DNA of 64,000 nt, from positions 19,751,287 to 19,815,286 of the forward strand of contig OU342821.1 of NCBI GenBank assembly GCA_910591455.2, written 5' to 3'. The notes beneath the pieces are model-generated. The model was not told the DNA's origin. It worked only from the letters and a program-made list of their open reading frames with translations, and ran no database searches. A program made the position numbers and the translations under genes. Shown piece by piece: positions 47,778-58,387 of the stretch. Position 1 is the stretch's first letter, and each line of letters begins with the position of its first letter. The DNA comes from Pholis gunnellus. Taxonomy: Eukaryota > Chordata > Actinopteri > Perciformes > Pholidae.

Positions 47778-48845
47778 GTTTATGGGCCCATGCAGAGGGG
47801 GTCAGTCTGACAGCTAGGAACCAAGAGAAGGAGGAAACAAGACATGTGATGAGGACTAACTACTGCACACACACGTACTGATATGCACTTCCTACACTCT
47901 CCATACACACACATCAATACTACTACTGTATTACTCGCCTATAGAGTATTCATATACTACTGTCTACACAGAACATATCAGATTTATAGCGTATGGAACA
48001 TATTCATCATACCTCCAGATATTTATTCTGTATAGAACGACAAGCATTACTTGTAATCACACTCTGCACTTTATATTGTTTACTATACCTGCACTGCCTG
48101 CTATGTTCATACTGTACATATCTCAGCTTATTCATACACAGCGATAACACTGTATACACCTGGTTATATTCTAAACTGTATTTTGTTGTCTCAGAACCAG
48201 AATGACAATAAAGTTGAATACAATCTAAACTAACTGTCAAAATAAGCTTATTACACAGCTGTTATAGCTCAGAATAAGCACCCAGTCCATGCTATATTTC
48301 TGACCTTATATCTGCAGTCAACATGCAACAGTTAACAAAACATAAACAGCAATATTTAAGCTAATGTGTCATTAGCATCTACCACCCTTCCTTGTCTGTC
48401 AAGACCTGCGTTTCCTGTGTGACAGCTCGTCTGAACAGGCCATGTTTTTACTGCTAATAGCTCATTTTACCGCCACAGACAATCATCACATTCAACAAGA
48501 CAGCTGTAATTAGCCATGTAGCTACATTAGCTTCTTTAGCTATGGTGTCAGACAGCCAAATAGCCACAACTGATAAGCAATTGGTTAGCTAGCTAGCTAA
48601 GTTGAGCTAAGTTGTGTTTATTACAGCTTTGTAAACACAGCTAAACAGCGCGCGGGAAATTACAACACACATGAACAGAAAAGGTAAACAATGGCGCAGA
48701 TACATAAAATACATAGTTAACGTACCCGTTGACTTGTATCTTCGTTTCCTCCATATTTCTGTATGAGTAGACGAGTAACTACTGTTAGCTGGTTGCTGGT
48801 TGGCTGCTGCACTGCAGTGATCGCTGTGCTGCTGTAACGTTCACG
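47778..48845 (-). other. mphosph9: mphosph9 5' UTR: non-coding first exon, intron 1 and leader of exon 2
   Basis: A first exon ending at 48726 (caacgg|gtacgt) is preceded by a promoter-like region. It contains an ATG (48754) that opens ten codons and leaves the exon in phase 2. The leader of the next exon starts at 47812 (ttcctag acceptor) or 47805. With the stronger acceptor, the upstream frame closes at a TAA two bases before the main ATG at 47777. Confidence 0.6.
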
Positions 48846-48930
48846 GTCCTCGCGTCGCTATTGGTCGGGCTCTAATCAAAAATACAGCGCGGTGATTGGT
48901 CGTCACTTTCACTCTGTGTTTCTATTGGCT
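48845..48930 (-). promoter_or_regulatory. mphosph9: mphosph9 core promoter with three CCAAT boxes
   Basis: Three inverted CCAAT pentamers (attgg on the plus strand) lie at 48860-48864, 48895-48899 and 48924-48928, spaced 35 and 29 bp, immediately upstream of the first exon in a CpG-containing stretch without a TATA box. Such multi-CCAAT TATA-less promoters are typical NF-Y-driven cell-cycle promoters, which suits a mitotic phosphoprotein. Confidence 0.6.
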
Positions 48931-48949
48931 GTTCATGGGGGGAAAGGGG

Positions 48950-50140
<1,191 letters not shown>

Positions 50141-50145
50141 TACAA

Positions 50146-50707
50146 TTTATTACACGGAGTAATAAATACATACAAAGATGCAAGTAACAGCATTTTCCTT
50201 TTTTCTTATACCAAAACCACCCCGAACACGAATGAACCGATGCATTTGGCACATCTCTGCCCTCCCTCACTCAGCCACGTGTGTTATAAGGGTCCGAAAA
50301 ACAGACCGACGTACTATCAAAAACAAGTCGTTTCCATCTACCCCTGTACAAGCCATGCACTGTCTACAATTTAACCCCCGGGCCCGTTCGCATGCATAAA
50401 CCAAATGTTTTAAATATGAAGTCAAAACTAAGATCCCAAAAGTGGGGCATAAAAACACATGATACCTTTTCAGATGAACTCCAGGAACCCAAAACATGAT
50501 TTAAATGAATCCTGCAGAAACCTCAGGACTCATGAATTGTGTTATCGTTTCTTTTTTTCTCTCTCTCTCTAGGAGCTTGCTTTTTCCATCCTTTGTTCTT
50601 TTACTTCCTCTTCTCAAAGGAACTGCCATGCAAGTTTTTTTTTTTTTTTTTTCATGAGACGCACACTGTTAGTTTTTTCTTGCAGGGAGGAATGTTGGTG
50701 TTCGTAG
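50146..50707 (-). other. cdk2ap1: cdk2ap1 3' UTR and polyadenylation signal
   Basis: The minus strand runs from the stop codon to an AATAAA (plus tttatt, 50146-50151). A run of A (plus poly-T, about 50635-50652) lies inside. No other exon is seen in this interval. Confidence 0.6.
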
Positions 50708-53462
50708 CTAAGACCTCGCGTTTCTCTCCGTCTCAGCCAAGCATTCACGCACCAACCCTCTGGCATGGATTATTCCTGTGAAGAGACACAAATACAGTTT
50801 AGAGTAACACACTTTACACAAATTCATCTGTAAATGCAGTGTGTGTTCAGATCGTTTACTTCAGTAAAAACTAAAGCCGTCAGACAAATGTAGTGTAGAC
50901 AAGTGTAGTAAAAAGTACAATATGTACCTCTGAGATGTAGTACAGTAAAAAGTACAATATGTACCTCTGAGATGTAGTACAGTAAAAAGTACAATATGTA
51001 CCTCTGAGATGTAGTACAGTAAAAAGTACAATATGTACCTCTGAGATGTAGTGGAGTAGAGGTATAAAGTTGAATAAAATGGAAATACTTAAGTACAAAC
51101 GTGATGTACTTGTGCTTAACTTAAGTACAGTACTTGCGTAAATGTACTCAGTTGTATTTACCTCTTTTCAGTCTCTCCATTGCACTCTTACTTCCAGCAT
51201 ACGTGGGCCTGATCTCCTTCCCCAGCTCTTCGATGATGGCCAGCAGCTCTGCATATTTGTTCTGAGGCACTTGGCTGCCACTGGAGCCCTGATGGTACAC
51301 ACACAGAACACCATCAGAAGATTATACATTCTGTATATTGTTGTTTCAATGCTTATTTCCATGGATATAAATTAACTATAAAAGTATTTTGTGTACATTT
51401 ACAGGTACAAAGTTCAGTAAATATCCTTACAATAAACCAGTGAGTATCCTTATAATAAACCAGTGAGTATCCTTATAATAAACCAGTGAGTATCCTTATA
51501 ATAAACCAGTGAGTATCCTTATAATGAACCAGTGAATATCCTTACAATAAACCAGTGAATATCCTTATAATAAACCAGTGAATATCTTTATAATAAACCA
51601 GTGAATAACCTTATAATAAACCAGTGAATATCCTTATAATAAACCAGTGAATATCCTTATAATAAACCAGTGAATATCCTTATACTAATACAACTAATTA
51701 TATCAGTGTGATGTCAGTTACCTGTGAGAATCCCAGAGATGGAGGTCCATAGTCGCTCAGAAGGGGCCTGTAGGACTGCAACGTGGCCAGGTTAGCTGCT
51801 GAGGGAGACTGGAGGCTTCCAACTGTTCACAAAATACAAGATGACACCAGTGAAGACTTACAGCACAGACACCTGCAGGATGTCGGTGCAGAAACTCGGA
51901 AAATACATGAAAAAAAACGTACAAAAGCCAAAGATTTAGCATTTTGCTGAATCAACGACCAGTCGATTAATTGTTGCAGCTATCATTTATCTATTTACTT
52001 TGTTGGCCTAAACATATTGAAAACATCCAAAAGAAAACTTTTAACTGTAGATGAAACAAATTGAATTCATTAAAAATACTGTTTTTCGAGGCAGTGGTGG
52101 AAAGTAACTAAGTACATCTACTCAAGTACTGTACATAAGTACAAGTCTGAGTAACTTCTGTTCTACTTGAGTTTCTTAAATTGTATTCTACTTTCTACTT
52201 CTACTCCACTACAAATTACTTTTTACTCTATATTAATGTGTACCTATAGCTACTTTGCAGATGAAGCCTTTAAAAACCGATAATAAAATATTCAGATTGT
52301 GAAGTAAAAGTAGCAATACTACATTGTAAAAATACTTTGTTACAAGTAAAAGTCATGGGTTTAAAAATGCAAAAGTATAAGTACAAAATATAAGTACTCA
52401 CTATGTAGAATGACCCATTTCAGAATAAAATATAATATATTTTTAGATTATAAACTAGTAACGTGTTCATCACTTTAATGTTACAGCTGGTAAAGGTGGA
52501 GCTCATGTGTTGAGTAGCTTAATTCATAATAATACATCATAATTTATTTAGTTTTTGGATTATTAATCTGAATCTGTGTAGTAACTGCAGCTGTCAGATA
52601 AATGTAGTAGGATAAAAAAGTACAATATTTACCTCCAAAATACACTGAAGTATAAAAGTACCTAAAAATAGAAATACTTGGGTAAAGTACCTATACATTG
52701 TACAGTACAGTACTTAGTGAATGTACCCTACTTCCTAACGTTTCTTAAAGTAATATTTAGAAGTAAGAAGTTTTACTCGTAACAGAGTATTTTTTTTAAA
52801 TAGTGGTACTGTTATTTATACTTTAATGTTTTACTTGTAACAGAGTATTTTTAAAATACTTTTTAAATAGACGTTGATACTTATTTCCACCACTGACTCG
52901 AGGCATCTTTTTGTCCTCCACCTCGCCGCTCCCCTGCTGCTTTGTTCGGCTGTAATATTCAACCTCCGACGCGAGATGTCCTCAAAGAGCCATAAAAAAA
53001 TTCAGAGGCAGATCAATCAGCAGCTCCGACCGAAGGAGCATCATGGAGGAGGAAACGGAACAAGGGCTGGCTCAAGAAGACACAAAGTGATACATTTTTG
53101 TCACCGTGTAACGGCGACCGACCGTCGGGACCCGGGACCGCGGACGACCGTTGGTCGCGTGTTAAGAACCAACCGTCGTCCCAACCGTCGTCCTCCGCCG
53201 ACGGTTACCGCGGACGGCGCTCTTTTCTACATTAGTAATAATGGCGGATATGAATTAGCCTAGCTCCCAGGATCTGACCCTATATATATAACTGGACAAA
53301 AAAAAAACTACAGACACGGTCTTTCTCCAGGTATTCTCCGAGACCCCGAATTTAACACTCGATTTAACGGACGGATACTTTGATTTTCCGCCATTTTTTC
53401 TCCTTACCCTGGTTCCCAGAAGTTCCCGGAATGTGCTGATGGACATTGGGTTTATAAGACAT
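50708..53462 (-). CDS. cdk2ap1: CDK2-associated protein 1 (DOC-1), complete, 4 coding exons
   Basis: CDK2AP1 is a small nuclear protein, a stable subunit of the NuRD chromatin-remodelling complex and a binder of CDK2. Exons are 53408-53462, 51722-51822, 51162-51288 and 50708-50775 (stop TAG), 351 nt, 116 residues, against 115 in human. The start MSYKPNVHQH matches the family start MSYKPN. Conserved blocks are LLSDYGPPSLGFSQ, NKYAELLAIIEELGKEIRPT, YAGSKSAMERLKRGIIHARG and the C-terminus ECLAETERNARS. The TER motif reported for CDK2 binding and the cysteine used for dimerisation are both present. An in-frame ATG four codons upstream (53474) could extend the N-terminus (MSLGMSYKP). All phases agree. 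Confidence 0.96.
50907..51054 (+). repeat. 37-bp tandem repeat, 4 copies
   Basis: Four nearly identical units containing agtaaaaagtacaatatgta then cctctgagatgtag. The flanks belong to the agtact repeat family, so this is an internal amplification of a transposon fragment in cdk2ap1 intron 3. Confidence 0.9.
51416..51685 (+). repeat. 23-bp tandem repeat, about 11.7 copies
   Basis: Unit built of agtgagtatccttataata plus aacc, with a switch from gagtatcc to gaatatcc after the fifth copy. It sits in cdk2ap1 intron 2, ending about 37 bp before exon 2. Confidence 0.9.
52092..52895. mobile_element. Non-autonomous DNA transposon in cdk2ap1 intron 1
   Basis: An 804-bp AT-rich element bounded by 12-bp perfect terminal inverted repeats (cagtggtggaaa and tttccaccactg). 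The flanks tttcgagg and actcgagg match at 6 of 8 bases, suggesting an aged 8-bp target duplication and thus a hAT origin. Inside are many agtact/gtactt motifs. Related fragments occur elsewhere in the window. Confidence 0.75.
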
Positions 53463-53544
53463 TCCCAGAGACATTGTAAATTAAAGAAATAAAAATGACC
53501 CGAAATTCAGTGAAGCGTCTGTCTCTCACTTTTTGTTTACAACA

Positions 53545-53580
53545 GCGGCACCGGCAAATATGGCCGTCACTTTATATTGA
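53545..53580 (-). promoter_or_regulatory. cdk2ap1: Putative cdk2ap1 promoter elements
   Basis: On the minus strand a TATA-like caatataaag (53570-53579) is followed by ggccatattt (53556-53565), a good YY1 site, about 100 bp upstream of the ATG. A TATA-like box followed by YY1 near the start site is a known promoter arrangement. The start site itself is inferred. Confidence 0.4.
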
Positions 53581-54016
53581 CACCCACTGTGCTTTCTAAC
53601 ACTGCTACTATCCATTGCGGGGCTATCAAGAACACACAAAAAAACGGTTAAAACGTGATTTAGACGGTGAAAAACGAAGGAATTCACACGCGGTTTTCAC
53701 CCGGTTTAACGCGTTTGACACGTTTTACTCCGCTTTCACCGGGAAGTCTACTTAAAAAAAAAAAAAGTAATTGTTTTAAAAGACGTTAAAAAGTAAACAT
53801 GTGAAGTGTGTTTAGACTTATTTCTTCACATTTTAAAGTCTTTTACTTTTTTTTTTTTTTTTACACCACAATAACAAAAGTAATGTTTCAGAAAGTCAGA
53901 TAATGAACTTTGTGTGTGTATATTTAATTTAATATTAAATCAGAATTGGTTTCGTTTTAGTTAAATATGAACGCTTTCGCTCTCGGAAGACAAAATAAGA
54001 GCCGGTTTGTAGATAC

Positions 54017-54044
54017 CTGTCTTTGTCTGTGGGGGCGCGTCCAT
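54017..54044 (-). CDS. cdk2ap1: Possible alternative first coding exon of cdk2ap1
   Basis: On the minus strand ATG at 54044 opens MDAPPQTKT plus one base, then a consensus donor (acag|gtatct). It ends in phase 1, exactly as the main first exon does, and joins in frame to exon 2 at 51822 to give MDAPPQTKTVGSLQ. Upstream is an AT-rich TATA-like stretch. No evidence beyond phase and splice signals. Confidence 0.35.
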
Positions 54045-54099
54045 TGTTCCGTCTGTATATATAAATATATATAAAACTGTAGAGGTTTATTAATAACAC

Positions 54100-55095
54100 A
54101 TTAATAAAGGATCCACTCTTATTTTGGAGGCACGTGGCTGTGTTTCTGCTCTTCTTCCATTCAAATAAGCAGACAGTTAAACCTCCCAGAATGTCCCATC
54201 AGGCTCTCTTTGACCACATGGACTTGGTTTGGCCCAATCCTAGCCCGGTGTCATGACCTCTGACCCCCCGTGAGGCGGTGGGATGGCCCCTGATAGTGAG
54301 TGGATGTTAATGAGTTAACAGGCTCTGACTTTAGGACGTGTTTGGCGACAATGTGCTGCTTGTTTTCAAAGAATGTTGATGTGAAAATACAAAGTAATTA
54401 GATTAATTAAGGTATTGGCAAAACATGTTAGTAGTGGGAGAAGTACTTAGATCATTTACTGAAGTAATAGTATCAATGCAACATACAAACAATACACAGG
54501 ACTCAGAACCAAGATGTACATAAAGGGATATATTAGTATATTACATATATGTATTGTAAGATTTTACTTTAAAAACATAAAATAGCATATAGTTGTTTCT
54601 TTCTATACGTTGTAGTTTTTAAATGCTTTTATTCTGAAGCATCATTTCAAAGTTAAAACTCTTTCATATAAACAAATGTGTCAAAAGAGATTAGAGAAAA
54701 CACTTAAAAAAATATGTAGATTATATAAATATAACAATTTTACAATGTAGAACTTTTACTTGTAATTGAGTATTTGTGTTTTTTGCTACTTTTTCTAACA
54801 AAAGATGTGAATGTTGCTGAAGAACACTAAATTAAAAATGTTAGATGTCAAAGCGACTTGTATTTCCTAAACCTTTGGTTTTGTAAATATAGTGACTAAA
54901 GAGTTTGGTAATCTTTGGCAATAAATCAGAAGTGTTGATTTAAGAGGAATAAACCCAAATTAAAAAGACCTAATTGATGCAAGTGAGTGTTATTATTAAA
55001 CATTGTCATAATTAAAATGATGCTAAGCTTCGTTATCAGCCAGTGGGACCACGTGTCTCTGTAGTACAATTAAGAGTACTACGAGGTAGAAGTAT
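54100..55095. other. Intergenic DNA between cdk2ap1 and sbno1
   Basis: No coding exon on either strand. The stretch is AT-rich; about 54432-54790 resembles the gtgg..agaagtactta repeat family seen elsewhere in the window. Nothing else is recognised. Confidence 0.6.
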
Positions 55096-56893
55096 ACCAA
55101 GCTTTATTGAGCATCACACTCATTCATGTACAGGTGAATATTTGTACAACTCGGTCAGTAGTGCAACTCGTGCAAAGATGGAAGAAAAAAAAAAAAAAAA
55201 AAGTCCTTCAAGTGTTTCAGCTTCAGGAGGAGCCGACGACGTGTTCGACATCTCAAAAAGACAAAATAAAGAGTTTCTATACGGCGGACATTCAAGTTAA
55301 GAGTCGATCAGGGAAAGTCTGTCACACAGCACGTTTGTTTTCATGTTTACAAAGTGTACAAAATGCACATCGGTATGATACAAAGACGTCTTCCTGTCTC
55401 ACTTGTGTGAATGAATCGATGAAGAACAGAAGAGAGAACGTTATGAACATGAACTAATGCACAGGTTAACGACGACGCGTCCCATCTTTAAAGAACTAAG
55501 CAGCTATCAGGACACCCAGACTTTGGTCCGTCCCTCCCTGTGCACATCTAACGTAACGCAATACAGGACCGAGGAGGCAGCGGAGGCGGTAAACTACTGG
55601 ACAGAAGCAGGCGTCCATGTTTGTTTCAATCACAACTGGGTTGAAGACATCAAAGAGACGATGTTACTGTGAAGAAAGGCGCCGTAAACAGCAGCTAACC
55701 TCAAGTTACTGAGCAGGTGGAGCTCCGTTCATGCGTTTTCAGATACTTTGTGAAACATTCTTTGTTTAGTTTTATTATTTCAAAGAGGGTCTTTGTACGA
55801 GTTTAAACCCCTGAGCAGAAGTACATTTAACAAACAGGTTTCAAAATAAAAGATTTCTCATGATTCCTTGGCTGCTGTATATCACACGTTCACTGTTTAA
55901 TCAGACCAAAGGTGGTTTCCACCTGCAACACAAACCACTGAAGTAGTGTTTTAATAAAGTGGGGATGAAGGGAGCAGCACATGTTTAATGGCGCTTTAAG
56001 CACAAAGAGTCCCATCAGAGATAAAAGACACCCGAACAATCTAGATCGATAAATAAAACTACAGGTAAGAGGACAAATATGTACTTATATTTTGGGCTGA
56101 ACTGTTCCTTTAATGTCCGGTATAAAGAGCAAAGACTACATAAAGAAAAGCGTTTTAAATGTTGTTTCGGGACCCTGACTGCTGATTGAAGACTGACGTT
56201 AATGTTACGATACAGACAGAGGAACAAACTGATGAAGTGTGAAATAAAAACAAACCAATCGATCAATTTGAGACTTATGATGCAAGAGGACTCTGACAAT
56301 AATGATGTTTTGGATACTGATAACCAGAAAGCTCTTTGCATTAAGTTTCTACTTCAAACTAATTCTCTCTGCATCACGTCTGAGCCGATACATATATATT
56401 AATATGGGTTTGTAGTTTAGCATCAATATTTTGGAATCGGACTTTAAAAAGACTGCGTGGTCTTCGTCTCATCCACCTTTGGTCTGAACCAGGAAAAAGT
56501 CTTTGCCTCATACCAGGTGGTCCGGGACTGAAGAGCTTAAAGCACGGGACACCTCGACACGCCCTCGAGGTCTCTACTGGGTCTCCATCAAGAGGTCACA
56601 AATCGTTTCACTCTGAATGTCAGAGGACAAAACATCACCCGTCAAAATCTGTCCAGGTGAAAACAAGAGTCTCTGGAGATTTATAAAGAAAAAGAACAAA
56701 CGAAAGAAGAAAAACCCTGAAATCTTTTCTCTCTGTACAAGCTTCACGTCTGAGAATCGGCTCACAGCTCGGTGCGACACCTCGGACCCTCACAGACAAT
56801 GGAGAAGGGGGGGGGGTTCAGAGACTCATGAGTCCAGGTCCCTTTAGACCGGGACGTGAACTCGAGACGGGCTTTCACGCGGTCCACCCCGGG
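55095..56893 (-). other. sbno1: sbno1 3' UTR
   Basis: About 1.8 kb from the sbno1 stop codon to an AATAAA (plus tttatt, 55103-55108), with an A/T homopolymer at 55184-55201. No splice-flanked coding block is present on either strand. The polyadenylation site is inferred from the signal and its position before AT-rich intergenic DNA. Confidence 0.55.
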
Positions 56894-58346
56894 CTATGTG
56901 TTGGGTGCATGACAGAGACTTTGGGGGTGGAGCTGCTGCTGCTTCTGAAGCTCCTGCACGGCGAGCTGCTGGCTCTGGTCCGACGTCGACAGCTTGTTAC
57001 TTAACGGAGACACGCAGTTCGCTGGAATGATCAGTCCTGAAAAAAAACAAAAAGGACGGGTTAAACAAACAGGAATGGGTCGGGTATTTTGGGATATTCT
57101 CTCGAGAGTTAAGAGGATCGACATCACTCTGAAGTCTGTACGTAAAGCTGGAAACATCACGGCGACGGGAGACAAGTCAAAGAATAGTCCGGCACATAAA
57201 CTCATTTCTTCACTTTGGGTTTTTAACAAATTAAAACATCAAGATGCGTTTATGTTTTGTGTTGTAATGACTTATGGTGTCTGTTGCTCTTCTTTCTTTG
57301 CTCTGGAACCAAAACAAATACAAACTATCGTATCGTCCATCTCTTGTAAAATAAAGCAGATATCTGAAAGTACAAACTAAACTAAGGAATCTCATCTTCA
57401 TCTATTACAGGATGCAGTTTCCTTAACTCCAACACATCTGTAAGTTTAGATCTGATGCAGCTGACTGTACATATAATCTCATAACAAAGTCACTTCTACT
57501 TTAAAGGTGAATGTCACCTGAGAGCCAGAATCTGAACCAAAAAAATACTCCCGGTGTATAAAACATAAGATTTTTGTAAATTAAAGATGATGATTGAGGT
57601 CGATCTTCTCATCCAGCGCTCTGCAACATAACAAGTGTCCCAGAATGTCAGAGCTATTCCTTCAACTCACCAACTATCCTCTGTCCATCCTCTGTTCTGA
57701 GTCGGACTATCTGCACCTTCACATTGGTTCCGCTGACCGGAGTGAGAACTTCCTCCAGCTCGTTCCACACGCTGAGCACCGAGCCGCACAGAACGTAGTA
57801 CGTCCGACAGCGCAGACCCACTTCACACTGCAGACCCACCGACGCCTTCTTACAGTTCCCTCGCCTTCAAGAAACACACGGAGACGTTAACGGTGAAGCA
57901 GACGGTTATTCTATAAATGTCTCTTGAATCACTTCTTAAAACTCATTTTTTCAGTCTGGCTTTTACGTGATGTCGTCTTTTTACTGCTTTATTTCAGTAT
58001 TATCTGTCCGTCAAAGCACTTTGTAAACCCTGAATTTAAATGTGCTCTATTAATAAAGTTATTATTATCATCGTCAACATATCCCACGAAAAATACCAAA
58101 ACAAAGGAAAGTCTTTAGTACTTTTACTTCCCAACCCTGTTTGTGACTTTCAATCTATTTCTACAAGGGAAGTAAATCTATAATAGTAATAAAAAACGGG
58201 TCACAAATATATCATTTTAGTTGTAAAAAGGATAAAAGTATTTTCTCAAACAGCTGGCCACTGTAGTTCTTAATCAAACAGGAGAAAATAGAGCATTTGT
58301 CTGAGACTATTTTGAGCAGGATGTGTACGTGGGGTTGAGTCAACAT

Positions 58347-58387
<41 letters not shown>

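Noticed and set aside
51416..51685. Regular array considered as a CRISPR
   Set aside because: Units are contiguous without spacers and the genome is animal. It is a minisatellite.
52874..53263. Plus-strand 129-codon open frame
   Set aside because: It begins inside the transposon end at 52895 and runs through the CG-dense repeat patch of cdk2ap1 intron 1. No domain, splice signals or known similarity.
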